Below, piece by piece: positions 7,508 to 16,130 of a stretch of DNA of 64,000 nt. The notes beneath the pieces were generated by a model that saw only the letters and a list, made by a program, of their open reading frames with translations, did no database searches and was not told where the DNA came from. Within the stretch, counting starts at the first letter, position 1. Each line of letters opens with the position of its first letter. The stretch covers positions 26,472 to 90,471 of the forward strand of contig CAIVDC010000076.1 of NCBI GenBank assembly GCA_903904605.1, written 5' to 3'. The position numbers and the translations under genes were made by a program. This DNA is from an uncultured Sterolibacterium sp. GTDB lineage: Bacteria; Pseudomonadota; Gammaproteobacteria; Burkholderiales; Rhodocyclaceae.

Positions 7508-10108
7508 ATGAGCAAACAACTGATCATCGCAGAAAAACCCTCCGTGGCGCAGGACATTGCGCGCGTGCTGGGGGGCTTCACCAAGGAGAAGGATTACTTC
7601 GAGAGTGACGAGTACGTCCTCTCCTCGGCCATCGGCCACCTGCTCGAACTGGCGGTGCCGGAGGAGTACGAGGTGAAGCGCGGCAAGTGGTCCTTTGCCC
7701 ATCTGCCTGTGATTCCGCCCCATTTCACGCTCAATCCGATCGAGCGGACCGAGGACCGCCTCAAGCTCCTCACCCGGCTCATGAAACGCAAGGACGTCGG
7801 CGGGATCATCAACGCCTGCGACGCCGGGCGCGAAGGCGAACTGATCTTCCGCTACCTGCAGCAGCACGCCAAGACCGACAAGCCCGTCCGCCGCCTGTGG
7901 CTGCAGTCGATGACGCAGGGCGCGATCAAGGAAGGCTTCGCCCATTTGCGCACCGACGACGAGATGAAGCCGCTGGCCGATGCCGCGCGCTGCCGCTCCG
8001 AAGCCGACTGGCTGATCGGCATCAATGGCACTCGCGCCATGACCGCCTTCAACTCGAAGACCGGCGGCTTCCACAAGACCCCGGTCGGCCGCGTGCAGAC
8101 GCCGACCCTGGCGATCCTGGTCGAGCGCGAAGAACGAATCCGCAAGTTCGTCTCGCGCGACTACTGGGAAGTCGAGGCCGAGTTCGGCGCCGTCGCGGGC
8201 ACTTACCGCGGCCGCTGGTTCGACGAAAAATTCAAGCGTGACCCAAATGTAGACAGTGACGAGCATGCCCGCGCCGAACGCTTCTGGGACGTCGCCGCTG
8301 CCTCCGCGATCCGCAACAAATGCCTGGGCAAGCCGGGCATCGTCACCGAGGAAAGCAAGCCGACGACGCAGGCTTCGCCGCAACTGTTCGACCTCACCTC
8401 GCTGCAGCGAGAGGCCAACGGCCGCTTCGGCTTCTCCGCCAAGTCCACGCTGGGACTGGCGCAGGCGCTCTACGAAAAGCACAAGGTCCTGACCTACCCG
8501 CGTACCGATGCCCGCTGCCTGCCGGAAGACTATATCGGCACGGTCAAGGAGACGCTGCAGGCCTTCTCGGGCACTCCTTACGCGCCGTTCGCCGGGCAGA
8601 TCCTGAAGGGCGGCTGGGTGCACCCGAACAAGCGCATCTTCAACAACGCCAAGATTTCCGACCACTTCGCCATCATCCCCACGGCGCAGCAGCCGAAGAA
8701 CCTCTCCGAGGCCGAGCAGAAGCTCTACGACCTGGTCGCCAAGCGTTTTCTCGCCATCTTCTACCCGGCCGCCGAATACAACGTGACGACGCGCATCACC
8801 CGCGTCGAGGGCGAACCGTTCAAGACCGAAGGCAAGGTGCTGGTTTCCGCCGGCTGGCTCGCCGTCTATGGCAAGGAAGCGCTGGGCGACGACGAGACGC
8901 CGCAGCTCTGCGCGGTGGAAAAGAACGAGCGGGTCTGGGCCAACGACGTCCTGGTCAAGCCCAACCAGACCAAGCCGCCGCCGCGCTTCAACGAAGCGAC
9001 GCTGCTCTCGGCCATGGAAGGTGCAGGCAAGCTGGTCGAGGACGAGGAGTTGCGCGAAGCCATGGCGGCACGCGGCCTGGGCACGCCGGCCACCCGCGCC
9101 GCGACCATCGAGGGCCTGATCAACGAGGAATACGTGCATCGCAACGGCCGAGAACTGCAGCCGACGGCGAAAGCCTTTTCCCTGCTCTTCGCGCTCTCCA
9201 AGCTCGGCGTCGACGAACTGCACTCGCCCGAACTCACCGGCCACTGGGAATACCAGTTGCGCCAGATGGAGACCGGAGAGCTGGGGCGCGACGCCTTCAT
9301 GGGCCACATCGCCGAGCAGACTCAGGTCATGGTCGAGCGCATCAAGAACGGCGAGATCCCCGACGAAGCCTTCAGCACCCTGAAGACGCCGTGCCCCGCG
9401 TGCGGCGGCGTGATCCAGGAGAACTACAAGAAATTCCAGTGCAAGTCTTGCGACTTCTCGCTCTGGAAGGTCGTCGCCAGCCGCCAGTACGAACCCGAGG
9501 AAGTCGAGGAACTGCTGGAAAAGCGAGTCGTCGGCCCCCTGCAGGGCTTCCGCAGCAAGATGGGGCGGCCCTTCGCGGCGATGATCAAGCTGAATAGCGA
9601 AAACCAGCCGGAATTCGATTTCGGCAATGGCGGAACCGAGGGCGAAGGCGAGGAAATCGACTTCAGCGGACAGGAAACGCTCGGCGCCTGCCCGAAATGC
9701 GCGGCACGCATCTTCGAGCACGGCATGGCCTACGTCTGCGAAAAGGCGGTCGGCCCGGCCAAGAGTTGCGACTTCCGCTCCGGCAAAATCATCCTGCAGC
9801 AGCCGGTGGAACGCGCCCAGATGCAGAAGCTGTTATCCGGCGGCAGGACCGATCTCCTCAAGGGCTTCATCTCGTCGCGCACCAAGCGCAAGTTCTCCGC
9901 CTATCTGGTGCGCGGTCCCGATGGCAAGGTCGGCTTCGAGTTCGAACCCAGGGCCGCCAAGGTGGCCAAGGCGGCGCTGCCGGAAGACGCCCAAGCGGCC
10001 GCGGCGGAAAAGCCCGCAGCAAAAGCCGCCGCCCCGGCCAAGGCGGCCAAGACCGCTAAGACCGCGGCGCCAGCCAAGCCGGCCGCCAAGAAGCGCAGCG
10101 CCAAATAA
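7508..10108 (+). CDS. topB: DNA topoisomerase III with zinc-ribbon and Lys/Ala-rich tail
   Basis: 866 residues. The Toprim domain opens with MSKQLIIAEKPSVAQDIARV and includes NACDAGREGELIF with the metal-binding acidic residues. The catalytic Tyr is residue 330 in KVLTYPRTDARCLP. Further type IA core motifs follow (GLGTPATRAATIEGLI). After about residue 620 come two Cys-rich zinc-ribbon segments: CPACGGVI with CKSCDFSLWK, and CPKCAARIFEHG with CEKAVGP and CDFRSGKI. The last 35 residues are a Lys/Ala/Pro repeat (AAAPAKAAKTAKTAAPAKPA), like histone-H1-type tails. It relaxes and decatenates single-stranded DNA junctions. It is about 200 residues longer than the E. coli enzyme because of these C-terminal parts. 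Confidence 0.94.
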   Translation: MSKQLIIAEKPSVAQDIARVLGGFTKEKDYFESDEYVLSSAIGHLLELAVPEEYEVKRGKWSFAHLPVIPPHFTLNPIERTEDRLKLLTRLMKRKDVGGIINACDAGREGELIFRYLQQHAKTDKPVRRLWLQSMTQGAIKEGFAHLRTDDEMKPLADAARCRSEADWLIGINGTRAMTAFNSKTGGFHKTPVGRVQTPTLAILVEREERIRKFVSRDYWEVEAEFGAVAGTYRGRWFDEKFKRDPNVDSDEHARAERFWDVAAASAIRNKCLGKPGIVTEESKPTTQASPQLFDLTSLQREANGRFGFSAKSTLGLAQALYEKHKVLTYPRTDARCLPEDYIGTVKETLQAFSGTPYAPFAGQILKGGWVHPNKRIFNNAKISDHFAIIPTAQQPKNLSEAEQKLYDLVAKRFLAIFYPAAEYNVTTRITRVEGEPFKTEGKVLVSAGWLAVYGKEALGDDETPQLCAVEKNERVWANDVLVKPNQTKPPPRFNEATLLSAMEGAGKLVEDEELREAMAARGLGTPATRAATIEGLINEEYVHRNGRELQPTAKAFSLLFALSKLGVDELHSPELTGHWEYQLRQMETGELGRDAFMGHIAEQTQVMVERIKNGEIPDEAFSTLKTPCPACGGVIQENYKKFQCKSCDFSLWKVVASRQYEPEEVEELLEKRVVGPLQGFRSKMGRPFAAMIKLNSENQPEFDFGNGGTEGEGEEIDFSGQETLGACPKCAARIFEHGMAYVCEKAVGPAKSCDFRSGKIILQQPVERAQMQKLLSGGRTDLLKGFISSRTKRKFSAYLVRGPDGKVGFEFEPRAAKVAKAALPEDAQAAAAEKPAAKAAAPAKAAKTAKTAAPAKPAAKKRSAK

Positions 10109-10126
10109 GTCGGCGCCGGACCGGGC

Positions 10127-10912
10127 ATGCGTCGCCTCGCGCTCCTGCTGGGCCTCATCGCCACCGTGCTCATCGCGCCGGCAAGTGCGCAGAACAGGCT
10201 CGACGAGATTCTCGAACGGGGCAGTCTGCGCGTGGCCACCACCGGCGACTACCCGCCGTTCAGCTATCGCGATCCGGCCAGCGGTGAGTATCGGGGCATC
10301 GACATCGACCTGGCCGGAGAACTGGCACGGGCGCTGGGGGTGAAACTGGAACTGGTGGCCACTTCCTGGCCGACCTTGATGCGGGATCTCGGCGGAGACA
10401 AGATCGACATCGTCATGAGCGGCGTGTCGGCCAATCTCGAACGGCAGAAGCGGGCATTATTCTCGGTTCCCTACCTGAAGGACGGCAAGACTCCGATCAC
10501 GCGCTGCGAAAACCAGGGTCGCTTCCAGACCATGGACCAGATCGACCGGCCCGGCGTGACCCTGATCGTCAATCCCGGCGGCACCAACGAACGTTTTGCC
10601 AGAGACGCGATCAAGAACGCGACGATCACCGTGCATCCCGACAACGGGACAATCTTCGATCAGATCGTCGATGGTCGCGCCGACGTGATGATCACCGATG
10701 CCGTCGAGGCACGCTTGCAGCAGAAGCTGCATCCGCAACTCTGCGCCGTCCATCCCGACGCGCCCTTCGATTACTCGGAGAAGGCTTACCTGTTGCCGCG
10801 CGACTGGCTGTTCAAGGCCTTCGTCGATCTCTGGCTACACCAGACCATGGAGAGCGGCAAGCTGCGCAAGATCCACGACAAGTGGCTCGACTATCCCTGG
10901 CCCAAGGGCTGA
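10127..10912 (+). CDS. pheC: Periplasmic cyclohexadienyl dehydratase
   Basis: 261 residues: a signal peptide (MRRLALLLGLIATVLIAPAS, cut near Ala-Gln) and one periplasmic binding-protein fold. The close fit to Pseudomonas PheC, not just to solute-binding proteins, is seen in RGSLRVATTGDYPPFSYRDP, TSWPTLMRDL, FSVPYLKDGKTPIT, VNPGGTNERFARDAI, VHPDNGTIFDQIVDGRADVM, TDAVEARLQQKLHPQLCAVH and EKAYLLPRDW. PheC converts prephenate to phenylpyruvate or arogenate to phenylalanine in the periplasm. It lies 19 bases after topB and has no ABC permease or ATPase next to it, which also supports an enzyme. A plain amino-acid-binding role is the alternative. Confidence 0.85.
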   Translation: MRRLALLLGLIATVLIAPASAQNRLDEILERGSLRVATTGDYPPFSYRDPASGEYRGIDIDLAGELARALGVKLELVATSWPTLMRDLGGDKIDIVMSGVSANLERQKRALFSVPYLKDGKTPITRCENQGRFQTMDQIDRPGVTLIVNPGGTNERFARDAIKNATITVHPDNGTIFDQIVDGRADVMITDAVEARLQQKLHPQLCAVHPDAPFDYSEKAYLLPRDWLFKAFVDLWLHQTMESGKLRKIHDKWLDYPWPKG

Positions 10913-11229
10913 GCCGGCCGCTCGAGCCGGCCCGTCCCGCGCTTCCGGCGGAGAAGTGACGGAAAGCAGCCCTCGCCGGCCGGCGACCGCCGGGAGCTGT
11001 CGGCTAATCTGACAGTCGTATCCGCAAGTCTTGAGGAGTCATGGCCGGGTGGAGATCGGCGTCGGCTGGCTTCATGCCTCAGGAATGCATTCAGGCAACA
11101 ACATCTGGCAATGGCACAAACTCTGCTTTGGCCCTGGAAACTCGTCGTGCATTGGCGCCGCGCTGGCGGGGAAGGCCCAGTGATCAGCAGACCGCCCCGA
11201 GTTCAACCGACGTATTGAAAGGAACGGCC

Positions 11230-11799
11230 ATGAACAATATCCGGAGCGCCATCAACCGGTTTCCGGAAGGCGGCGCCCCATTCGCCGAGTACACGCTGAT
11301 CTTGCTGCTGGTCGCGGCCACGGTCTTCGACTTCCGCTGGCAGCGCATACCGAACTGGCTGATCCAGGTCGGCGTCCTGTTCGGCCTGGCCTGCAACATC
11401 GCCATCCCGCCATACCCGCAAGCGGGTCTGCTCTGGCCTTTTGAAGGCATGGGCCTGGGCTTCATCGCATTCCTGCCGCTCTACCTGGTCGGCGCCATGG
11501 GTGCAGGCGACGTGAAACTCATGTCCATGGTCGGCGCCTTCGTCGGGCCGGACGACATGGTCGGGGTGCTGTTGTTCACCATGATCGCGGTCGGCCTGCT
11601 GTTCATCGTGCATGTCCTGCTGCACGGCACGGGCGGCCGGATACTGCTCGATCTGAGGGCATTGTTCAAACGGGGCTTGCCCGAGAATCGAGGCCGCATG
11701 CGGCCCGCGGCCTCCGCCACCAAGCAGTTGCCCTACGCGCTGGCCATTTCGGCCGGCACCATCGCTTATCTCATGGCAAGACAATCGGGTCTGCTGTGA
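11230..11799 (+). CDS. cpaA: Tad-type prepilin peptidase (A24 family)
   Basis: 189 residues, six hydrophobic segments, and the two catalytic aspartates of the A24 family: one in VFDFRWQRIPNWL (first cytoplasmic loop) and the GxGD motif in VGAMGAGDVKLMSMVGAF. It is the short form without the N-terminal methyltransferase domain, as in CpaA/TadV, which cleave Flp pilin leaders at the inner membrane. An AAAGGAA sequence precedes the ATG at 11230. It stands alone, about 17 kb before the Tad locus that needs such an enzyme, and no other peptidase lies in that locus. Serving the 28-39 kb pilus is an inference. Confidence 0.88.
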   Translation: MNNIRSAINRFPEGGAPFAEYTLILLLVAATVFDFRWQRIPNWLIQVGVLFGLACNIAIPPYPQAGLLWPFEGMGLGFIAFLPLYLVGAMGAGDVKLMSMVGAFVGPDDMVGVLLFTMIAVGLLFIVHVLLHGTGGRILLDLRALFKRGLPENRGRMRPAASATKQLPYALAISAGTIAYLMARQSGLL

Positions 11800-12013
11800 T
11801 CGTCGAAGGGATCGCGCCGCCAATTTGTCCGTAAAGCGCTCCGGGTTGGATGAGCCCCGTGAGATCCGGACGCCACGGGTTCCGAGCCTCGGTTTGCCCC
11901 ATTCTGCGAATTCTCACGCGATCACGGAAGTTTCCGGCCGAAACGACATCCGCCTCGTGCCGTTCATCGGCGATCGGCTTTCAGGATGCCGCCGCGAAGG
12001 TCCGCAGCGGCCC

Positions 12014-12205
12014 TTACTCCCCGGGTCCGTTGCCGCCGCCGACAACGATGCGACAGGCCCGACGAATGAAATTCAGCTGCTGCTTGTAGCGCGAGCAGCC
12101 TTCGCACACGGCCAGGTGCATTTTCAACCGCATCTGCTCGGCCATCTTGAGCTTCCGGTCCTGGGATTCGGACAATAGGCGGGTGATTTCCTTGCAGGTC
12201 AACAT
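12014..12205 (-). CDS. Small zinc-finger anti-sigma factor
   Basis: 63 residues, MLTCKEITRLLSESQDRKLK onward, with the zf-HC2 signature His30-x3-Cys34-x2-Cys37 (MHLAVCEGC). There is no transmembrane segment, so it is a soluble anti-sigma of the ZAS type that would bind the sigma factor encoded just upstream. The ATG lies inside the 3' end of the sigma gene (7-base overlap), giving translational coupling. Soluble zinc-finger anti-sigmas usually respond to thiol oxidation or metals. Here the partner operon is a copper-binding bufferin module, so metal or thiol sensing is a reasonable inference. Confidence 0.85.
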   Translation of the reverse strand: MLTCKEITRLLSESQDRKLKMAEQMRLKMHLAVCEGCSRYKQQLNFIRRACRIVVGGGNGPGE

Positions 12206-12795
12206 GCGCGCTCTCCGGGACCAAACCATGTCTGCTCCAGGCAGCGGCGCAAGCCGTTGCGCGCGCGATGAAGGATGACATGGCAATTGCTGGACGTGAT
12301 ATTGAGTTCGACGCAGACCTCGTTGGTTTCGAACTCCAGGAATTCGCGCATCATGAACACCCGTGCCGTATTGTCGGGAAGGTGTTTCAGGCAGGCGTCG
12401 AACACCGCCCAGAATTGCTCCTGGTGCAGGGCCTCTTCCGGATCGCCCCAAGCGCGCGGACGCGATTCGGGCTGCCAATGCGCATTGGGTTCGAACAGCG
12501 CCTCGAAAGCCTGATCGAGGCTGTCATCTTCCGGCGACAGGGACGAAACGTTGATGCTCCGGCTCCGCTGCCGGATGGCGTCGACGATCTTGTTGCGCAG
12601 GATCGCGAAAACCCAGGTCTTCATGGCGGAGCGTCCGGAAAAATCCTCTTCTCCCGCCAAGGCGGCCATCAACGCCTCCTGCACCACATCCTCGGCCAGT
12701 TGGTCATCGCGCAACTGCAGACTGGCGAAGCGCAGCAGATCGCGCCGCAACTCGGCCAGATAGGGCGCATCCTGCTGCAACCGTCCGCCGCTCAT
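12199..12795 (-). CDS. ECF-type RNA polymerase sigma factor
   Basis: 198 residues from the Met at 12795 (MSGGRLQQDAPYLAELRRDL). Region 2 contains LRFASLQLRDDQLAEDVVQE, with GRSAMKTWVFAILRNKIVDA; region 4 contains FMMREFLEFETNEVCVELNI and NCHVILHRARNGLRRCLEQT, a helix-turn-helix for the -35 element. Long inserts between regions 2 and 4 (PEDDSLDQAFEALFEPNAHW) and the pairing with a small zf-HC2 anti-sigma are typical of a proteobacterial ECF group seen with DoxX and DUF692 genes. The frame is open to 12888; no strong Shine-Dalgarno decides the start. It probably drives the bufA promoter at 15775-15800. Confidence 0.9.
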   Translation of the reverse strand: MSGGRLQQDAPYLAELRRDLLRFASLQLRDDQLAEDVVQEALMAALAGEEDFSGRSAMKTWVFAILRNKIVDAIRQRSRSINVSSLSPEDDSLDQAFEALFEPNAHWQPESRPRAWGDPEEALHQEQFWAVFDACLKHLPDNTARVFMMREFLEFETNEVCVELNITSSNCHVILHRARNGLRRCLEQTWFGPGERAC

Positions 12796-13143
12796 CGCGC
12801 AGGCGGCCGGCGGGAGGCGCGCCGCTTCGCGCAGCAAGCCGGTCGATGCCGGCTTCGGGTTCCGGGCCTTTCGGCGCAGCCGCGGCACCCGGACCGGGCC
12901 GGGGGTGCACCGTCATCGCCGCCGGGCATCCGGGTAAAGTCCTTCAGCAAATTCATGTGGCCTTTCCGTCTCCAGGGACAGTCGAGCCAACCGCGGCCCT
13001 GTCCATCTCCGTCAGTCGCCGGAGAAGTTCGAATCCTAACAGTCGCTGCCGTTGGAGGAACAACGACTGCGGCTCATGCCGGTCGGCGTCGGGCTGAGAA
13101 TACATCGGTTCGGTCCTGTAGCACACGTCGCATGCCGCCTCCG
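12796..13143. other. Gap between doxX and the sigma factor
   Basis: 348 bases with no convincing gene. On the transcribed (minus) strand it separates the bufferin genes from the sigma/anti-sigma pair. A small inverted repeat (CGTTG, 6-base loop, CAACG) lies near 13050. No TGTAA-type ECF promoter like the one before bufA was seen here, so the sigma gene is either read through from bufA or has an unrecognised promoter. Confidence 0.4.
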
Positions 13144-13674
13144 CTACGACTTCGCACCAAAGCGACGAGCGATCAGGTGATCCAGCGACAATCGCCCTGG
13201 CCCCCTGGCGACCAGCATGAGGAGAACGGTCGCCCAGACGCCGTGGGTCGGATAGGCATCGGGATAGACGAAGATCTCTATGATCAGGGTCATGACCAGC
13301 AGGGCGACAGCGGAAAAGCGCGTGGCCAGCCCGACCAGGATCAACAGCGGAAAGAGATGCTCGGCGAAGGCCGCCAGCGGCGCCGCCAGTTCAGGCGATA
13401 TGAACGGCAGGCGGTATTCCTCGCGAAAGAGATCGGTGGCGGAATCGGAAAGCCGCGGCATCCCGAATTGAAACGTGCCGCTGACAATGTCGAGGGCGAA
13501 ACCCTGGATCTTGGTCTCGCCGGATTTCCAGAAGACCGCCGCGATGGAAAACCGGCCAAGCAATGCGGTCACGGAATCCGGGATGCGGGAAAAAATGGCG
13601 ACCAGTCTCCGGATCGGCTTCTCCGGCCAAGAGACGAGGCGGGAAGCCGGCGCGGCTGCGGGCGATTCGTTCAA
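13144..13674 (-). CDS. DoxX family membrane protein of the bufferin operon
   Basis: 176 residues starting at TTG ([20 protein letters not shown]), whose start overlaps the bufC stop (TTGA). Four hydrophobic segments: around VTALLGRFSIAAVFWKSG, LAAPLAAFAEHLFPLLILVG, FSAVALLVMTLIIEIFVYPD and THGVWATVLLMLVARGPGRL. This is the DoxX fold, inner-membrane proteins linked with redox and thiol stress. DoxX genes are frequent fourth members of DUF2282-DUF692-DUF2063 operons. The role in bufferin function is unknown; membrane quinone or thiol chemistry is only an inference. A much longer frame upstream overlaps bufC and is not used. Confidence 0.86.
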   Translation of the reverse strand: MNESPAAAPASRLVSWPEKPIRRLVAIFSRIPDSVTALLGRFSIAAVFWKSGETKIQGFALDIVSGTFQFGMPRLSDSATDLFREEYRLPFISPELAAPLAAFAEHLFPLLILVGLATRFSAVALLVMTLIIEIFVYPDAYPTHGVWATVLLMLVARGPGRLSLDHLIARRFGAKS

Positions 13675-14456
13675 GAGGGGATACTCCCTGCAATAGTGGC
13701 GCTTGTTATGGCGCCGCTGCGGATCAGCAGACCCAGGGCGGCGGCCAGATCGAACGCGGCGTCGCCGGCCGAGGCCAGTCCGGCGGCCGGTCCGAAGGCG
13801 ATGCCTTGCCGCAGATTCATGATGAACAAGGCCGAACCTTCCGGGACGAGAAAAACTTCCACGTCGAGCCCCGAGCGCAACACCAGCGCCGCTTCGCGCG
13901 AATCGGGAACAACTGCCGCCAGTGCCGCAGAAACACTTTCGGCTTGATGCGCCGCCCACAGGGAAACCAGCGCATGGCGGGAGCGCACAAGCGCGAGCGA
14001 CGGATGCAAGTCGAAACAGACTTGCGGCAGGCGTCCCTCATCGGCCAAGAGCCGCGAGATTTCCCCGCTATCGAGCGGTGTCGCATCCTCGGCATGATAG
14101 GCACGCACGCGCAGCATTTCCAGCCGCGCCACGTCGGCGAGATAGGGCAGCGAAGCCGCCGGCGTAAAGGCTTCTATGAAATCCGCCAAGCCGTCGCCGT
14201 AGAAGGAAAGAATTCGCGTGCGCGGCGGGTTTGTCCGCACGAACAGGCCTGCCATGGCGCGGAAGAATTCCTCGCCGACCAAGGCCTGGGTCACCGGGTA
14301 GGTTTCGGCCAACGCGTCGACCAGCGATGCGGCGACGTTGTTGCGATAGACGGCAAAGCGCCGGCCGGGATCAGATCCGTTCCATGCAGTCAGGCCCGGC
14401 GGGCATGTCGATTCCGCCGCGAGCAAAGCGTCGGCAAAGGCCTGGTGATCGCTCAT
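13671..14456 (-). CDS. bufC: Bufferin maturation partner BufC (DUF2063)
   Basis: 261 residues, [20 protein letters not shown] onward. The N-terminal DUF2063 DNA-binding-like domain is recognisable by [33 protein letters not shown] and [19 protein letters not shown]. In MNIO systems this subunit recognises the precursor peptide and brings it to the maturase. The start overlaps the bufB stop by four bases, and doxX overlaps its own stop, so bufB-bufC-doxX are translationally coupled. Confidence 0.92.
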   Translation of the reverse strand: MSDHQAFADALLAAESTCPPGLTAWNGSDPGRRFAVYRNNVAASLVDALAETYPVTQALVGEEFFRAMAGLFVRTNPPRTRILSFYGDGLADFIEAFTPAASLPYLADVARLEMLRVRAYHAEDATPLDSGEISRLLADEGRLPQVCFDLHPSLALVRSRHALVSLWAAHQAESVSAALAAVVPDSREAALVLRSGLDVEVFLVPEGSALFIMNLRQGIAFGPAAGLASAGDAAFDLAAALGLLIRSGAITSATIAGSIPS

Positions 14457-15358
14457 GTGCGCAGCGCGAGGGAGGGCCGGACGAGGTCGCGCATCATCCG
14501 CTCCGCCCGATGTGCTTCGGCGAGCAGGACGGGAAAGGCCGGGATGTCGTTATCGCGTTCGATCAGGGTCGGCACCGGACCGACGCGTTCCAGCGCATAA
14601 GCGTAGAGATCCCAGACAACCTGCGCCACCGCCGCGCCGTGGCTGTCGATGAGGAGCGAATCGCCGGCTGCGTCGACGTCGTGGGCAAACCCCGCGAGAT
14701 GAATTTCCGCAACGTGCTGAAGCGGCAGCGCGCGGATGTAGTCGTAAGGATCGCGGCCATGATTGACGCAGGAAACGTAGACGTTATTGACATCGAGCAG
14801 CAGTCCGCAGCCGGTGCGCCGGACAAGCTCGGCGATGAACTCCGCTTCGGCCATCGTCGAGGCGGAGAATTCGACGTAGGTCGCCGGATTCTCCAGCAGC
14901 ATGCGGCGCTGCAGGCGATCCTGCACCTGGTCGATGTGCCCGCAGACACGGGCCAGGGTGCCGGCGTGATAGGGCACGGGCAGCAGGTCGTTGAGAAACA
15001 CCCCGCCGTGGCTGGACCAGGCCAGGTGTTCGGAGAACGATTCGGGCTGGTAGCGCTTGAGCAGCCTGGAGAGCTGGGCAAGATGGTCCCGGTCGATCGG
15101 CGCTGCCCCGCCAATGGAAAGGCCGACGCCGTGCACGGAAAGGGGGTAGTGCTCACGGATGCGGCTCAGATAGTGATGAAAAGGACCCCCGTCCACCATA
15201 TAGTTTTCGGCGTGGATTTCGAAGAAACCGACATCCGGGCGCGTCGCAAGGATCTCCTGGAAATGCTCAGGCTTGAGGCCTACTCCGCCGCTTGCGGGCA
15301 AGCGACGGGGGGAGGCGGCGCCGACAGCCATCGGCACGGAAGGGAGTCGTGAGTTCAT
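14453..15358 (-). CDS. bufB: MNIO maturase BufB (DUF692)
   Basis: 301 residues with the full set of DUF692 (MbnB/TglH-like) TIM-barrel motifs: [89 protein letters not shown] and IERDNDIP. The His, Glu and Asp residues bind the multinuclear iron cofactor. Such enzymes modify Cys residues of the precursor peptide; in characterised bufferins they form thiooxazole groups that bind copper. The gene lies 30 bases after bufA. The residues after HLAG are FAHD, a common variant. Substrate BufA is inferred from the operon. Confidence 0.95.
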   Translation of the reverse strand: MNSRLPSVPMAVGAASPRRLPASGGVGLKPEHFQEILATRPDVGFFEIHAENYMVDGGPFHHYLSRIREHYPLSVHGVGLSIGGAAPIDRDHLAQLSRLLKRYQPESFSEHLAWSSHGGVFLNDLLPVPYHAGTLARVCGHIDQVQDRLQRRMLLENPATYVEFSASTMAEAEFIAELVRRTGCGLLLDVNNVYVSCVNHGRDPYDYIRALPLQHVAEIHLAGFAHDVDAAGDSLLIDSHGAAVAQVVWDLYAYALERVGPVPTLIERDNDIPAFPVLLAEAHRAERMMRDLVRPSLALRT

Positions 15359-15388
15359 GGTCGGCGTCCCGGGTCTGCCGGCGGGCGA

Positions 15389-15691
15389 TCAGGCCTTCTT
15401 TTCCTTGAATTCCTGGAGCTGGCCGTAGCCTGTCGGCGACGTCGACGAAACGGTCTTCTCGCAAGTGCCCTTGGGCACCAGGGACCAGGCGTTGCCTTGG
15501 TGGTCCCTCATCGACGTGCCCGCGCAGCTTGTTCCGGCACCGGCCTTGCAGTCGTTCTTGCCCTTGAGGGCCACGCCATAGCAGTGCTCCTTGTCCGACA
15601 TCTTGTTCTGGGCTGCGGCCGGGCTCGCGGCAACGGTCATGGCGGCACCGAGAGCCAGGGCGAGAGAGGCGGCGGTCAATGTCTTGTTCAT
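15389..15691 (-). CDS. bufA: Bufferin precursor peptide BufA (DUF2282)
   Basis: 100 residues. A signal peptide ([20 protein letters not shown], cut after SPAAA near residue 27) is followed by a short Cys-containing core: Cys37 in [15 protein letters not shown], Cys48, Cys56 in GTSCAGTSM and Cys77 in PKGTCEK. These are the four conserved Cys and the C-YGV-A spacing of DUF2282 peptides. In characterised systems two of the Cys are modified by BufB with BufC and the exported peptide binds copper in the periplasm. A strong Shine-Dalgarno (AAGGAG, 8 bases before ATG) and an ECF-like promoter precede it. The last 20 residues are a charged tail ending KEKKA. Confidence 0.93.
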   Translation of the reverse strand: MNKTLTAASLALALGAAMTVAASPAAAQNKMSDKEHCYGVALKGKNDCKAGAGTSCAGTSMRDHQGNAWSLVPKGTCEKTVSSTSPTGYGQLQEFKEKKA

Positions 15692-16130
15692 TTTGGATCT
15701 CCTTAACGCTGAATGGGCAGGTAACTTAGGTTTCGCCGCAGATACTCGAGGAATGTGAGCCTGCTGTAGCATTAGTCGGCGCCGCCGCGAATTTCTTACA
15801 CGCCTCGGGCAATGATCACGGCTTCTGGGGAAGCCCAAGTGCCGGGCATGGAAGTCGGCGCCGTTTCCCGTAGCGCCGAAGGATGAGGCCGGAAGGGTCC
15901 GCCGGCGCACGGATCGCATCTGTGAATCAGCGATCGGGATGGGCGTTCCTGGGTTAGCATAGCGGGCCCGGATCGCCGACTCGATCCGCCGATGGCTGAT
16001 GTCGTGAGTTCCGGCAAGCCGGTGGTGTTCCGGAGATCAGCATGGACCTGACCATCGCCAGCGGGTCGGCGGCGCAAATTTCGGCCGATGTTCCGTCGAA
16101 CTGCGGGTACTTTTTTGAAAGGATGTGTAA
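15692..16130. other. Divergent control region between bufA and the formyltransferase gene
   Basis: 439 bases. Near the bufA end lies the ECF-like promoter (separate entry). Towards 16130 the plus-strand gene has a GAAAGGATG ribosome-binding site 10 bases before its ATG. No gene-like frame is seen here on either strand, and no known riboswitch is recognised. Confidence 0.4.
15775..15800 (-). promoter_or_regulatory. Candidate ECF-sigma promoter of bufA
   Basis: Read on the minus strand: TGTAAG (15800-15795), 16 bases, then CGAC (15778-15775), followed by TAATGC. This GTAA-N16-CGA layout is that of many ECF-sigma promoters, including those of bufferin-linked sigma factors, where GTAAC and CGAA are described. 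It is about 84 bases before the bufA ATG and in the right direction. The match is by eye and unique in the region searched. Confidence 0.5.

Noticed and set aside
7472..9721. Long open frame of 749 codons antisense to topB
   Set aside because: The opposite strand encodes a clear topoisomerase III. The antisense frame is a GC-rich shadow without any recognised motif.
10913..11040. Terminator hairpin after pheC
   Set aside because: The GCCGGC copies near 10914 and 10926 are self-palindromic and not followed by a T-run, so the stem is not convincing.
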